Part shown: positions 9,681 through 22,278 of the stretch, one piece after another | Numbering within the stretch: the first letter of the stretch is position 1 | Layout of the letters: every line of letters starts with the position of its first letter | Assembly (NCBI GenBank): GCA_022494885.1 | Contig: JAGVSM010000994.1 | Location: forward strand, 124,001-188,000 | Length of the DNA stretch: 64,000 nucleotides | Direction of reading: 5' to 3' | Origin: Micrasema longulum | Taxonomy: Eukaryota > Arthropoda > Insecta > Trichoptera > Brachycentridae | Position numbers and translations under genes: made by a program | The notes under the pieces: model-generated | What the model was told of the DNA's origin: nothing | What the model saw: only the letters and a program-made list of their open reading frames with translations | Database searches by the model: none

Positions 9681-12520
9681 AAGATTCTGAACCGCTCTCG
9701 CGGCACGAGAAACCAGTTTTTTTGGTGTATTTTGAATGTAAATACACGAGATAATACGGCCGCGACAGCGTTTGGAAGAAAACCACCCCAGTAGCTCAAT
9801 CACAAATAACAATCGACGTGCTTAAAAACATGCTTAGCATTTGAGCGACCACAATGAACAATAATGAACATGCTTAAGTTATCGCAGTCATAAGTCAACG
9901 CGTGTGTAATCTCTAAGTCAACGCTCGTGTTGGTTTGTTTTTTTTGTAAATAAATACAGTTCACTGGCGAAAAATCTGCGTTTGCTACAATATATTAATA
10001 CAATATATTGCTTTTGCAAAAAAGTAAGGATTATCTAATACAAAAAAGTGAAAATTAAATTACAATTACCACAGCGACTGCTTTTTTTGACATTTGACTT
10101 ACCAAACGCCGGCTAAATGTAATGAATAGCATGATAAATAATAAATAAATGAATAAAAATAGCAGTTTTGGAATATTTCCCATATTTACACCGGTGAAAT
10201 TCAAATATGTGATTGCGCAGCAGGATTATACGTCGCGAAACGTAAATATTTTGACATTTAATATTGGGTGTTCACGGATGTTTTATTGTGATCGCGAATA
10301 CGATAAACAACCATGGTGAGAAATTGCTATTACGTCGTTTATTAGTACGTCGATAGTTATTTGTTATTGAGCTACAGGTTATCATATTATTGTGTGCAGT
10401 CACCCATACGGAGAAAAAAACATTCAATGATTACTGACCACAAACTTAGTCACAGATTACAACTGGCCGTAGATATTCGGGTTGAGAATTGCTAGCGCTA
10501 ACCGAAAGCGTCCGTTACACGTTTGTTGTTAAACTAAAAACCAAACTAAAACTAATCCAAAAATTTGGAACACTTTTGTTCTATGCTATAGGGCTTAAGG
10601 GCTTCTCTAGAAAATGATTACTCCGAGTGTACAGTGTTATGTTTCTCGATATAGTCGGCCATTTTAGGTCACATATTGAGCGCCTTTTCAATTAGGTGTT
10701 CTTGCAGTATGTTGTATAGATGTTCTAAATAATGAAATAAGGAGATCAATTTCAGTAATAATAGTAATACGCGTGTCGAGTGTGTTTAGTTTGGAAATTG
10801 ATTTATTACTTTGTAATTGATCCGCAAACCTTATCTGTCACCACCCGCTTACAAACATAGACGCCATCTTGCGCTTAAATAATATATTAATCAATAGATG
10901 TCATTTCAAATGACTGCGAAACTGAACGCAATTAACAATTTATTATTAATCATAACAATGAAATATTATGCGGGAAAAGTTCACACGCTTTAGTATTCAG
11001 TGAAACTGGGTCATTTCTTAAATTAAAATCTGCTATTTATTAAATCTTCTAAGAGCAACTTTTGTTTTGTATACCCCAACGACTAGAATATGTAGATTAG
11101 TCAATTCGTCTAACTTATATATTTATTAATTAATATACACGGCATGCAGTGCTTTTTAACTTACAAAAATTCATATTTAATAATTATTTATTTTTTAAAA
11201 TACTTTAGATACATGTACAGTTTACGTGCGTACGGGCATATCATTTTATTTTTAACATAAAGAACTTTTAATCCAGTGTCTTTATTGAAATTATGTATAA
11301 AATTAATATAAAAATTACCCAACTTGGAAAGCTTAGAAATTAAAAAAGCGATAAGAAAATAAGAAAAAAATAATAAATAACAAAATAAACAATATTTCCT
11401 TTGGTACACTACTGTCTGTTTTGAGCGTATCCATCTAACATTACCATCCTTTCAAGACAAAAACACTTGTTTTATTAGTTCCATTGGCAGCATACTAAAA
11501 AAATGAAATAAGATATAATTTATTAGTTAAGTATACCTCGATAAAGAAGCTGTATAGCTTTGAAACCGGTCGGTAGAAACAAAAAAAAGTGGTTAAAAAC
11601 AAAGTTGTTTTATTTATTTTATTTTATTGTATTTTTTTGTTTCTGGCATAGATGGTAAAGGCCATAAATAAAAATAATAAATTAATGATGTAAAAAAGCT
11701 TTAGGTACTCACGTTAAATCTTAGAAAATATGTTGGTACATAATAGGTACGCTTATAGAATTATGTGTTCGAGAAAGGTTGGCGAACTGCAATATTGCCA
11801 CGTGCATAATTTCTGCATTGGCGGTGTGCCAAACCCATAAAACTTGCAGAGAATAGAGATATTGAAAACTTAACCGTAACTTGCATTCTTGCATATATTA
11901 TAAAACGAGAAGATTAAGATATTTTTTTGCAATAACCGAAAAATACACAATTTATTATTTATCTTTGTACCCTAGGTATACTATGTATTCATCAACTACT
12001 TTGATATTATTATTGTTGGTTTATTTATTTTTGTTTTGTCAATATTAATTTCAAAACCGATATTTTTTTAAGCCTCATGCAGCTCCACTCGTTTCTTCTT
12101 CCACTCATTTTTTCTACATAAGTTCCTAGACTTCCTCAATCCATTCTTAAAGAAGTTCTCCTTCTCTTAACATTATATGTAAATAGTTAAACATGTTGAA
12201 ATCACACGTTGCGATATTTTTATTAAAAATTACTTCAATAAACATAATTGGGTTATCAATGAATCTTATAACAATCGGACTATTAATTAATTTTATGTCA
12301 ATATCTGTTTGTTAGATCAAAGTCTGATGTCGCCATGTTTTGATTGAATTTCCAAATCACATCAAGTGACAGACGTATTAAAATTAATGTGATCTAAATA
12401 AAACTGTAACAAGTTTTTATAATGGGCGATAAATGCTGTTAAAAACATGCTGTCCTGAATGAAAAAGTTTAATGTTTTTTTATATTTAAAATTTTTAATA
12501 GACTCAAATTAAACCAAACA
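9681..12520. other. Unannotated AT-rich interval
   Basis: No recognisable gene. There is a moderately GC-rich patch at 10195-10330 with aacaaccATG directly followed by GTGAG at 10313, which could be a start-codon exon but has no other support. ORFs here are short and low complexity. Confidence 0.35.
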
Positions 12521-12529
12521 TCAACAAAC

Positions 12530-12640
12530 AAAAATATGTGTTGTATTATCAGCGCTATAATTTTTTAAAGTTTATCAATTTTGATTACTCCCCGTGTGAC
12601 GTCACAAGTGATCTTCAATGAGTTCTCGTACTATTTTTTG
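12530..12640 (+). repeat. MITE-E internal fragment
   Basis: It contains gtattatcagcgctataatt, ttttaaagtttatcaatttt and ccccgtgtgacgtcacaagt in the family order. Both termini are missing. Confidence 0.5.
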
Positions 12641-12764
12641 TGATTATTATTGCTTGTAAATGTTTTTCTTTTTTTTTTTGTTATTTTAAATAGTTGATAG
12701 AATGTGGTATGATTGATAGAAGTATTTATATATAAAAAAAAAATTTTTTTTATTCTAGAAAAAA

Positions 12765-12940
12765 ATAATATTTGCGTTATGATTTACCAAAATATTCAAT
12801 TTTGAGGGCCATTTTCAACGAGTTGTAAATAACTCACTATTAGAAAATGGGATCAAGTTGGGGCAGAGTGGGATCCGAGCCACGGACCTTTGAGCCGTCC
12901 TTTGAGTCCGAGACACTAGCCATGGGACCTCAATCCGATT
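12765..12940 (-). mobile_element. SINE-B copy with internal duplication
   Basis: The minus strand shows the SINE-B head and body. Relative to other copies, a short segment is duplicated around 12886-12908 (ctttgag followed by ccgt, then ctttgagtcc), inside the anticodon-arm-derived part. This should destroy the tRNA fold between the A and B boxes. Confidence 0.75.
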
Positions 12941-13221
12941 TATTTATTTAATTTCAAATAAACGCCTGAAGGTAATTTATAAAAATTGCGTAGACAAGTA
13001 CAAACATAGTAAGTAATAATTATTAAAAAAAACAACATTATGCATTTTTCAAAAGATGTGTAGGAACCGAAAGAGCATGCTGTAATGCAAATAAAAAGTA
13101 TTACTCGGCGATTAAAAAAAAAAAATGTAAATGCATTATTAGATAATGCGAAAACTGGATACAATGTTAGGTATTTAAAAAATGGTGTTTAAAAAATTTA
13201 CAAGAAAAAAAATGTAATAAA

Positions 13222-13306
13222 AAATCGGGTTGTGGTCCCGTGGCTATACTTTTCTACTCACTGATCAGAGTTTTTAACGTGATTCCAATTTTCTAAAATT
13301 GAGTTT
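13222..13306 (+). mobile_element. SINE-B head, degraded
   Basis: It begins aatcgggttgtggtcccgtg with gctatacttttctactcact following, then loses similarity and resumes at ccaattttctaaaattgag. Opposite orientation to the copy 280 bases upstream. Confidence 0.55.
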
Positions 13307-14204
13307 GTCATAAAAGTTTTATAAATAACAAAAAATAAAGGGTATTAAAACACACATAATAGAAAAAATTCCATAAGAGTATTAGATAATAATATATTTT
13401 ACCAATTAAATACAGAAAACATTGCACGAAAAATAAATGATGTTTTACATCGACTTGAATTAACCCTTAAACAATGTATTTAAGAAGGTTTTGAAATTAA
13501 TAATTCTTGTATTAAAAACGTCTATATCATATGATAAATTATACAGAAATAAGCAGTAAGCCTTTGTATAGTTTTATATAAATAAATAACTAATACTTGT
13601 TTATAATATCGGCTTGTTTTATTTAACTTTAGCTATGTAATTCAGTAGTATTGTTGCAATACAATAATGATATGTGTGGGTTCAGGAAATAGCTATCTAT
13701 GAAAACTACATACGTTAAAATGTAAACACATAAGTAAGTTTGTAATAATGAAGTCTTTAAAATTGATATGTAATTTGCTGACACATATTGTGAATTATGT
13801 GGGATAGATAAATTTCCGTTCAAGATTTTTTAAAACAGATTTTTAAAAATAGGATACGAGTATAATATGAGCACTAACGACTTGTAAAAGTTTAATAACA
13901 TTTTTTTTTCTTATAAAACTCCTAGAACTGGATTCCATTCGCTCCAAACAAATTTTGTATAATGTTATCATCCTTTGACAATTTTTCAATCCTGGAAAAA
14001 CAAATAACAAACATTAAATATAATAAACAATTTATTGAATCGGTTCAAAGTAAAAAAAAAACTTTAATATTGATAAATGGATAAAATACTCGTATAATTA
14101 ACTATTATGATCGCCTGGAATAATTTCATATTTTCAGTTTAAAATTCAGAAGGGTTTTTGCTGGTTTAATATTTTTGCACAAAATAATATCTAACTTATA
14201 GATG

Positions 14205-14640
14205 CCTATGATATCCTTGCTCAGATTAACCTTAATGTACCTCACCATAACTTTCGTACCAATGCTGTCTTTGCTGTAAGAAATTTCAGAACCAACGTCG
14301 GATTCTTTTCCCCTCTGCCAAGGATCTTCAGAACAGTTAACAAAATCTCACTAAACAGTACTGGCGATGTGTTCCTACAGCAAAGGCAAGCATTCAAGAA
14401 GCAAGCGGTGTTATCACTCATAACTTGAGATGACACACTTGCCACATCTGCCTAGATCATGCCATGACTATACCTATTGTACATTTAAATGTTGGTCCAA
14501 GATCCTTCAATCTTCTAACCAAGGAACTACAAAACATTAAATCACTGGTACAGTTGAAAGTAGGTTTGAGGTCTTGGATTAGCATGGAAGGAGCAGATAG
14601 ACACATTCTTTAAAAATGAAAAAAATAATAATTAAAATTA
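14205..14640 (+). mobile_element. Probable LINE C-terminal remnant
   Basis: Frame +: INLNVPHHNFRTNAVFAVRN, FRTNVGFFSPLPRIFRTVNK, then FLQQRQAFKKQAVLSLIT before a stop. The pattern (basic, histidine-rich stretch followed by a short hydrophobic helix near the end of the ORF) fits the C-terminal end of an insect LINE reverse transcriptase. Several stops follow and an A-rich region begins near 14614. No catalytic motif is present, so the class is uncertain. Confidence 0.4.
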
Positions 14641-14707
14641 AAAATAAATGTGTACTGCAAATAAATAATATTTTCATAATTTCAGCAGATGTTAATTTGG
14701 TTTTTGT

Positions 14708-14840
14708 TTTATTTTTCTTTTCGTTTCTTTTCTTTTCGTTTATTTTTCTTTTATTTTCTTTTTATGGTCATCTCATACCTATATAAACTTTTTAATAATT
14801 ATAAACTTTTATAAACTTTTATAAACTTTTTAATAATTAA
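14708..14840 (+). repeat. Pyrimidine-rich tract and short tandem repeat
   Basis: About 55 bases of repeated tttcttttcgt units are followed by four copies of an ataaactttt-type unit (14780-14840). Simple-sequence DNA without a gene. Confidence 0.7.
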
Positions 14841-15689
14841 AATAAGAATGGCCCACGCTCAGACGCTGTATTTTTTGTGGGCATTTTTTCCAATTCATGT
14901 TATAGCTTAATTTTAAGATGAATTGTATTTTTGTAATTATATTTCTATGTAAATAATATGTGTATGGAAAAAAAATAATTTATATGATCGTTTAGGTTAA
15001 GTTAATTCATTGTGTTATATATAATTGATGTCGATATATTAGGGCTTTCAAAAGCCTCTTGATTGACTTAAAAAAAACACATAACACGTTTGATTAGTTT
15101 TGACCACTTTTAAGTTGGGAGTTTTTATTTAAAAAATACAAATCCATAAACTCCTTTATTTTAGACATAATTAAATTTAAAACTGAGGTACGAAGAACAA
15201 ATATAATTTTCAGAGTTCTTAATAAATCTGCATAAAAATCAGCGCCCATAGCGCATGACATAATGCACCCATTCGTTGTAGTAAATAAAACAGTTATTCC
15301 TGCATAGAGTGCTTTCGCAAATTGTCAATAATAGTTTCTTGAACACTGGAAACGGAATATGTGTGACATATTTTGTGTCCAATGATCTCACACTTAAACC
15401 GCAGTTGATCGTATTCAGATGTTGTAACTTGTAACGTAGGCATTTAATATTGAGATTGTAAAACGTACCCACATAATAATTCTAATAAAACACATTGTAA
15501 TAAGCAATAAACATTTATCGAATGGCACATGAACATAAAATTAGAAATAAAAATCACCTTCCTTGAACAGACTTATACGTATTTTTATAGCAAAGTTTAA
15601 TTAAACTGTTAAAAAATAAAAGCATGATTAAAAGCATCAGATATTTTTGAAACTGAGATAAAGCTCTTTAGAGTACTAAAACGCATTTA

Positions 15690-15790
15690 CAAAGCTTATG
15701 AACCTTTATCGGCTGGGTAATGTGACCACTTTACATGCTGTGTAACATTCACCATCCCAAAGGTATGACTCCCATATTCACGTATGGTAT
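15690..15790 (+). repeat. FB-A fragment
   Basis: Shares tcggctgggtaatgtgacca, ctttacatgctgtgtaacat and tcaccatcccaaa with the FB-A left arm. Both ends are lost. Confidence 0.5.
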
Positions 15791-16129
15791 TTTTTCGATT
15801 TTGAATAATTATTATTCTTGGTTGTGGATAAACATTCCCAAGCCTGTTGGTTTCTCATAGAGAATGGGAATATGGGGAAAACTAGCGACATCTATTGTAC
15901 AAAGGGGTAAGCTTTTATAAACTCGAATCTCTATATTAGATTGAATTCCAAGATAGACAACGGCGAGAATTTTAATTCGACAAGCTTTTTTAACTTACTT
16001 TTAACTCATATGATTTTAATTTAGAATATTTAGGGATGCCCGTATTTTTGTAAACAAATTCTGGATTTTTCCATGAAGAGATTGATACTAATATTAACTA
16101 ATTTTTCAACTAACACAAATGAAGCTGTT

Positions 16130-16205
16130 GAGAATATGGAGGTCTAGGCACAAATCATGCGTTTTATCATTGGCTGGGTTGGAAATTGTGATATTATACA
16201 CACAA
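16130..16205 (+). repeat. FB-A fragment
   Basis: Contains gagaatatggaggtctaggc, then ttatcattggctgggttgg, matching the family's outer left arm. SINE-C follows directly. Confidence 0.45.
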
Positions 16206-16230
16206 ATTTTCATTAAATTATCATTAAAAC

Positions 16231-16392
16231 AGGGGGTGTAAGAGCTACGACGCTTGCCTCATGCACGAAAAGTTCTGAGTTCAATTCCCGTTGAGATTAC
16301 AAAAAATAAATTTGATTTTCTCGAGCCTGGGTGTTCTATAATTCAGTACTGCAAATAGGCCTCCTGTCCTGTTATGGCTAAAATTAAAAAAA
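16231..16392 (+). mobile_element. SINE-C copy
   Basis: The tRNA-like head has taagagctacgacgcttgcc and B-box gagttcaattcccgttgaga. The body is ttgattttctcgagcctggg, tgttctataattcagtact and cctcctgtcctgttatggc, ending in an A-run at 16386. The same body occurs inverted at 37793-37960. Confidence 0.7.
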
Positions 16393-16789
16393 AAAATTGG
16401 TAAGGCTTTTAATAAATAATTTGAATAAATTATTTGTCGTTCCAACTGATGCATGACGACATGATCAGAGATCAGATCAAACGGGCTCTGAAAACCTTTA
16501 AACTTTAAGACACCAGACTGGATGACATTGTCAATTTATTGTCATTTGTCATGCAACAATATAGCAGTCGACACACAAATGTATTGAGTGACTGCATTCC
16601 AGACAAATTAAGTATTAGATACTCAAATAACACGCAGCCCTTTGAGCAATGTGACAGGCCATTAATTAAGGACAATAAATAAGATATTAGAATTATTTTA
16701 AAGTAGGCCGTTGGTGTATTTTAAAACAGGCGGTGGTGGTTGCATCCCTTTTAACTCTTTAAAAAAAAAATAGTCATTTAACGTTAATT

Positions 16790-17050
16790 AAGTATGTCGT
16801 GCCATTTGCACTTTCTAGAACTGGATATTGTGGAGAAATGTTTTCATATATAACTTTAAAAAAGAAAAAAGATGTGATAGAAAAATGCGACATGTTTGGC
16901 ATTGATAGTTGTGACGTCAAGATTCGTGACAATGTTCTAAACAAATTTAAATAGTCAGGAACAAATAAACATGAAACGTGACGTATTAGGGGCGTGGCCA
17001 ATGCAATGACTGTCTTCGGGGGAATTTAAAATTACCAATCGAAAAATATT
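16790..17050 (+). repeat. Repeat G, copy 1
   Basis: Shares with 39290-39540 the blocks tggagaaatgttttcatata, gaaaaatgcgacatgttt, gtgacgtcaagattcgtgac, acaaataaacatgaaacgtg and acgtattaggggcgtggcca. No ORF of note. No clear terminal repeats were found. Confidence 0.6.
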
Positions 17051-17104
17051 TTTTATGCTACTAATAAGTAGCAGAATATCTTAAACATTAACCTGTAACT
17101 GGTA

Positions 17105-17760
17105 CGAACTCTTTTTTTCTATCATTTATTTTGTTGCCCTTTAATAAATAAGGAATATTATTGTGTTTTTTTTAAATATTTTTTATTTCCTTTTTTAATT
17201 ACAACTTTTAAAAAATACCATATTATCTTTTACAGAATATCTTAATTTTTCTTTCTTATGTTACACAAACATATTATAACTGTCCATTATTTAAACTTAT
17301 AATATTAGAAAACAAACACTGATTTGAGCCTACTGAACATTATATTTTATTTTTACAAATATAAAAATAAAAACTTCGTGACAATGAACCATTCGTTTGA
17401 AAATACTCTAACAAGGCGAAACAATTGTCACGAAGTTTTTTTTATATTTGTAAAAATAAAATAAAGTGTTCAGTAGACTCAAATCAGTGTTTGATTTCTA
17501 ATATTATAAGTTTAAATATGGAGTTCTACAAAATAAACACCAAATCAATCAATGCCCATTATTTATTATAGGAGCAAAAATTCATTAACATTTTCTTGTA
17601 TACCCACGAACCTGCCATGCCATTGTGGAATTTTTTTGTTTACTATTTTTACTATTAATATGTATTTCATTGCTATGTAATTATGCTTTATTTTTTTTAA
17701 TACTCTGTTTTATCATTTATGTTTGTTGTAAAAAAATAAAAAAAATGAAGATATAAAAGT
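17105..17760 (+). repeat. Repeat H, copy 1, split by a palindromic insert
   Basis: The outer parts match 19985-20285: ttttttatttccttttttaa near 17180, ttattataggagcaaaaa near 17564, then ttaatatgtatttcattgct and tactctgttttatca. Between them a hairpin element (17289-17550) interrupts. The repeat itself has no ORF and resembles AT-rich LINE untranslated sequence, class unknown. Confidence 0.55.
17289..17550. mobile_element. Near-perfect palindromic MITE inserted in repeat H
   Basis: Arms of about 95 bases: left 17289-17386 (tttaaacttataatattaga through aaaacttcgtgacaatg) and right 17424-17519 (attgtcacgaag through taatattataagtttaaa), with a loop of about 38 bases. The direct repeat ccattattta at about 17284 and 17559 flanks the insert and looks like a target duplication, which places about 30 bases of non-palindromic tail inside the insert. 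No ORF. Confidence 0.7.
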
Positions 17761-18387
17761 AATGAAGTAAATATGTATTTGATTTTAATAAAAAATAAAC
17801 CTTCTCATTATCTTCATTGTAACAGAAGTAGAGCGATTTAGCAGACGTTTGTCGGAATGTTTTAATCTACAGCGGATATGTGATTCCAGTCACAATACTA
17901 TGTATACTAGTCCAGTATAAATGTATTATGTATAGTTGCACTAAATTCAATACATATGCAGACAGTAACACAAACAATGACGTCAAACATCCACCATCTG
18001 GGCTTTAAATCAAATAAGAGACGATTCAAAATAAAAATAGCCATGACACGAGCTTTGTTTTGACTGTCGGGGAATTGCGGCTTTAATTTGTCCAAAAACA
18101 TCCTTGAATGACAGACATGAAAGAATCATCAAGGAATTGGAAGTCTATGTCATATTTCTATATGTAAATAACTTGATGCAGTATAATATTGGAAAAACAA
18201 CGGTGCAAGTAGGATGAATACTGAGTAAATTAATCGATCCACGATAAATGGGCACAAGTCCCTAGACTCAAAGTTTAGGAAAATCGATAAAAACTGTCTC
18301 TTAATTTTTTTTAAGGAACTTGTCATATTTTTAATGAATAATTTCAAATAAATAAGTAATATTGATATTACCATATTACAACATAAA

Positions 18388-18735
18388 TGAAGAACACTTT
18401 AGAGAAGGTAATATAGAAGTCTAGGCATCTGCAGGGCTTATGACCTGCCATTGGCTGGTTTAAGTGGCCACTTACACACCGTGTAACATTCAGCAATCCG
18501 CCCATATTTAAACATCCACATCCCTTCAATTCTTTCATCTGTTGTAAAGCATGTTTGTAAAGTAAAAGAGCTGAATACTTTATTTATGCGGGTGAGATTC
18601 GTGTAATTAAATTATTTCACCTACATAAAAGGCAACGCCTGAAAATATTATTTTTCAATTTCTATACTTGTTCGTTTACCAGGTGGATTTATCAACAATA
18701 TTTTGAGTTTGTCCAAATTTTTGTAGACTTTTAAC
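18388..18735 (+). mobile_element. FB-A, left arm to centre
   Basis: Contains the family series: gtaatatagaagtctaggca, gggcttatgacctgccattg, gctggtttaagtggccactt, ttatttatgcgggtgagatt, caacgcctgaaaatattatt and tattttgagtttgtccaaat. The inverted right half is absent, so this is a half-element. Confidence 0.65.
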
Positions 18736-19099
18736 ATGGATCGATTCAAATGCGAATCGGCGAATTTGTGGTAAAATCTCTAAGTGATAAGCCGCTACCA
18801 CTACAGAGAAAAATCGTTACAGGATTATCAATCACGAAGTAATCAGAAGTTTTAAGAAATAAGTAAAAAACTATGTTCACAATTTTTTTTTACGTAACAC
18901 TCGTTGATGACACCGTAATTTTTTTTGTAATTTATATTTTCGATTGAAAATATTTCCCTATGAAATAAAAAAGAAACACATTATTGTACTACGTCACTTC
19001 CCTTTATGTACACAAGAATATATTTTTATTTTACGTAATGTGAAAAGTTCATATGTCAATCTTTTTAAAGTTCGAAAAAATGGACTAATTTGCTTTCCT

Positions 19100-19560
19100 T
19101 CCATATTTTAATTTGCTTTTTATATTTCTTGATATTTTTATGTTTTTTCATTATGCATTATTTAATTTAGTGCACACTGTTATTTGGCATACTACTCATT
19201 ACTCTCAATACTTACTATAGTATAGAGTGAGTTAATAAAAACCATATCTCAATTATCATTTCAATTATATTTTTGTGCTTTTTTTCTATTGATTTCAATG
19301 ATACGCTTATTTTTTGATTATGTATGATTTGTATATTTTAATTTTAGTATTTATATCTGAATATTTTTTTAACATTGTCGTCTTTGGAATTTAATTATTT
19401 ATTGTTTATACCTTGTTTTTCTTATATTCTATTTTATCATATGTGATTATAATTGAATTAATTTTACTGTGATTTTTTTATTGTGGCTTAGCGCACGGGC
19501 ACTGCCTAAAAAGCCTTAAAAAATAATTGATATGATATGATATGAGTGTAATTTTGAATG
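19100..19560 (+). mobile_element. Tail-I, copy 1 (retroelement 3' end)
   Basis: Shares with 40980-41370 and 62740-62930 the end block gattataattgaatt, then cacgggcactgcctaaaaag ccttaaaaaataa. It terminates in short tgata repeats (19528-19545). Repeated 3' ends of this sort, each closing in A-rich or simple-sequence DNA, suggest a 5'-truncated non-LTR retrotransposon. No coding part is seen. Confidence 0.5.
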
Positions 19561-19984
19561 AATAAATAAGTTAATAAAAATAAAAAAAATATGAAAAAAA
19601 TATATTATCACACCATACAGATACAACTTGCATATATCTTGGTACGGGTTTTCTTACATAGATATATGCAAAAAAAGAAATAACATTGTAAATATGCAAA
19701 GCATATTGTACTCTACTATTAAGGATTATATATAAATATTTTTTTGATGTATTATTATTATTTTTGATTCGTTAATATGATTTTTTTTTTAAATACCTAG
19801 TAAAGATTATTATTATAATTTTTATTTTTCCGTATTATTTTTACTTAAGGTTTTCAATCTGAATTTGTTGCAACAGAGAGGAAAAACATTTTTGAGAATG
19901 GATATTTCTTTCTCAAAGATGTTTATTAGATCTAGATTCTTTTAGAAAACATACACTACCCTGCATTCAAACTAAAGATATTAA

Positions 19985-20285
19985 CTCCTTTTTTCTATGA
20001 TATATTTTGTAAGGAATATTTTTTATTTCCTTTTTTAATTACCATAAAATGAAAAAATACCTCCTAATCTTTTATAGAATATTTTCTTTTCTTTTTCGTT
20101 TATTATACTAAAATATTATCCCTGTCTATTTATTATAGGAGCAAAAAAATCATAAAATGCCTTTGTGGGATTTTTTTATTTACTATTCTGACAGTTAATA
20201 TGTATTTCATTGCCATGTAATTATTCTTTATTTTTTGAATACTCTTTTTTACCTCTTGTAGTAAAAAAATTTTTTCGTTTTCAAT
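19985..20285 (+). repeat. Repeat H, copy 2 (uninterrupted)
   Basis: Contains ggaatattttttatttcctt, tttattataggagcaaaaaa, ttaatatgtatttcattgcc and atgtaattattctttatttt contiguously. This is the empty-site arrangement compared with the split copy at 17105. Confidence 0.55.
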
Positions 20286-20944
20286 CTAGCTGTCATAGTT
20301 AATGTATGAATATTTGATTATTGTTTTATAGATTTGAAGGCCCAATATTTATGTTTATGCATACTTAGAAAATAACGCAATGGTTACATTATTGATAATT
20401 GAGTTTAATTAAATCACAATAACTTAAGAAATACGAGTACATTGTCCTACATATCTGCGAGTATGTATTGTAGGTCGAGGAAGGATCAAAACTTAATATG
20501 TGATGAAGGCTGACATAATTAGTTTTGATTCGGGAGAAAGTTTGTTATAAATAGTGTTTAGATAGAAGGTATACCTAGTAACATAACTAGTCTCTAGTCT
20601 TACAACACTTTTTGATGAAAATACAATAGGCCGTTTTTACACCACAGTTAAAATCCAACATTATTACAATTATTAAAAAAAATAATTAACGGCAGGTAAA
20701 CGCACGAACCAGTGCATCATGAGGCCGAACAATCTCCACTCGATTTCCCTTTGCATTTTTTTTACCTGTGGATAGAAACTAAATAAATAAAACGAAAATA
20801 GAAAATAATAAATAAGTATCCACCTACTATCCATTTGGACGATATATGTGAAATGGACCATACGAACTTTTTTGGGCCCATGGGCCAGTTGCACTAAAAA
20901 GAAGTAAAGTTTAAAACAGTTAAAAGTTAAATCATTATTGTGTT

Positions 20945-21055
20945 ATCGTCAAAATGTGACGTACAAAAAAAGTTAGATAAGTCAAAATGGACAAAATGTG
21001 ACGTATAAAAAAAATTAGATAAGACGAACCATTTTGTCCATTTTGACGAAAACGA
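20945..21055. repeat. Direct duplication plus inverted tail
   Basis: A 41-base unit starting caaaatgtgacgtacaaaa (20950) recurs at 20991. The inverse cattttgtccattttgacga follows at 21029. Looks like slippage inside a small hairpin element. Confidence 0.6.
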
Positions 21056-21740
21056 AACAATTATTTCAATAAAGTTAATTATTTAAACTTGAATCTTTTT
21101 TATAATAAAAATACATTGTTTTTGACTGCTTGTAACTTCTTTAATTACCGACCGGTTTCTGAGTTACTACGCGTTTCCTTATCGAGAACAATTGACTTTT
21201 TTTTCATAAATTATACCCTGATAAGGAATCACGTACCAAAGATCACGCTCAAGTTGTTAAAAACAAAACGTTTCAATTTTAAATTTCATTATATAATGAG
21301 TAACCACTAAGTTATTGCTTCAAATATACTAAAAAAACTTTTTAAACTTACTTTTTATGTGACTGGCCATTACTCGTGCATTTCACATAAATCTCGATAT
21401 TTAAGCACATATCGTAGATATTTTTTACCAAACGTTTGCCTGTGAATTAGTTTGCGTAACAGCATTATATACAGGAAAAAAAAAGGTTTGAGAAACTGTT
21501 ATATAGGCCCATATTAGGGGATTCGATCCGGGCGGAAGCTTTATTTATGGAATGTAAAATAAACAGAATCAGTAGAATGTCAACATTAACAGACTATGAA
21601 TGGTAAAAGGAAAAATACAGCTGAGTAGTTAGCATAGAGTTGTCGCAAGAAAATACGTTTCATGGAGCCGAAGACGAACGCGAATGATAAGTAGTATGTC
21701 GAATTTTCGTTTCACAAAGTTTAAAAAGTTCTAAACGTTA

Positions 21741-22174
21741 TTAAGGTGATTCTAATCGAAAATGTGAAACGAATTATTCATAGATGGCGCTTTTATATTT
21801 TTTTTTTGGAAATGCCATTTTTACGTTTATTTTCAATGAAAATTTGACGAAACTTGGTTTGCGAAAATTTTACACTATATTGATTGTCACAAATATCATA
21901 ACAATAAAATTAAGATCTTTTTCACAAAATGGTGTACGAAACTTATTACATAAAACAAATTATTTTATTTTTTGTTTTATACATCATTTTGTGAAAAGGA
22001 TGTAAATTATATTGTTATGGTATTTGTTACAATTAACATAGTGTAAAGTTTCCGCAAACCTAGTTTTTAATATTTCCATTGAAAAAAAACGTAATAATGT
22101 CATTTTTCAAAAAAAAAAAAAAAAGGGCTCTCTATGAATAATTAGTTTCATATTTTCGTTTAGAATCCCCTTAA
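21741..22174. mobile_element. Foldback element with TTAA ends (second family)
   Basis: Left tip ttaaggtgattctaatcgaa and right tip cgtttagaatccccttaa are inverted. The arms continue with gaattattcatagatggcgc versus gctctctatgaataatta, and with catttttacgtttattttca versus its inverse, down to a loop near 21950 (aaacaaattattttattttt). Nearly the whole 434 bases can fold back. ORFs inside run along the hairpin and are not genes. Confidence 0.7.
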
Positions 22175-22231
22175 ATGTTTATTAAGGCATTAACCAATTA
22201 CAACAGTTATTTGAAGAAACATATGTACTGA

Positions 22232-22278
22232 AGAGTAGTTGCACAAACATATAAAAGTAGTTGCACAAACATATAAAA
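22232..22278 (+). repeat. Tandem duplication of 22 bases
   Basis: Two identical copies of gtagttgcacaaacatataa aa lie head to tail. Confidence 0.8.

Noticed and set aside
10313..10320. ATG directly followed by GTGAG, a start-codon-only exon
   Set aside because: No upstream promoter signals or conservation are visible and many such strings occur by chance.
21784..22005. 73-codon ORF
   Set aside because: It follows the arms of the hairpin element 21741-22174 and consists of low-complexity hydrophobic sequence.
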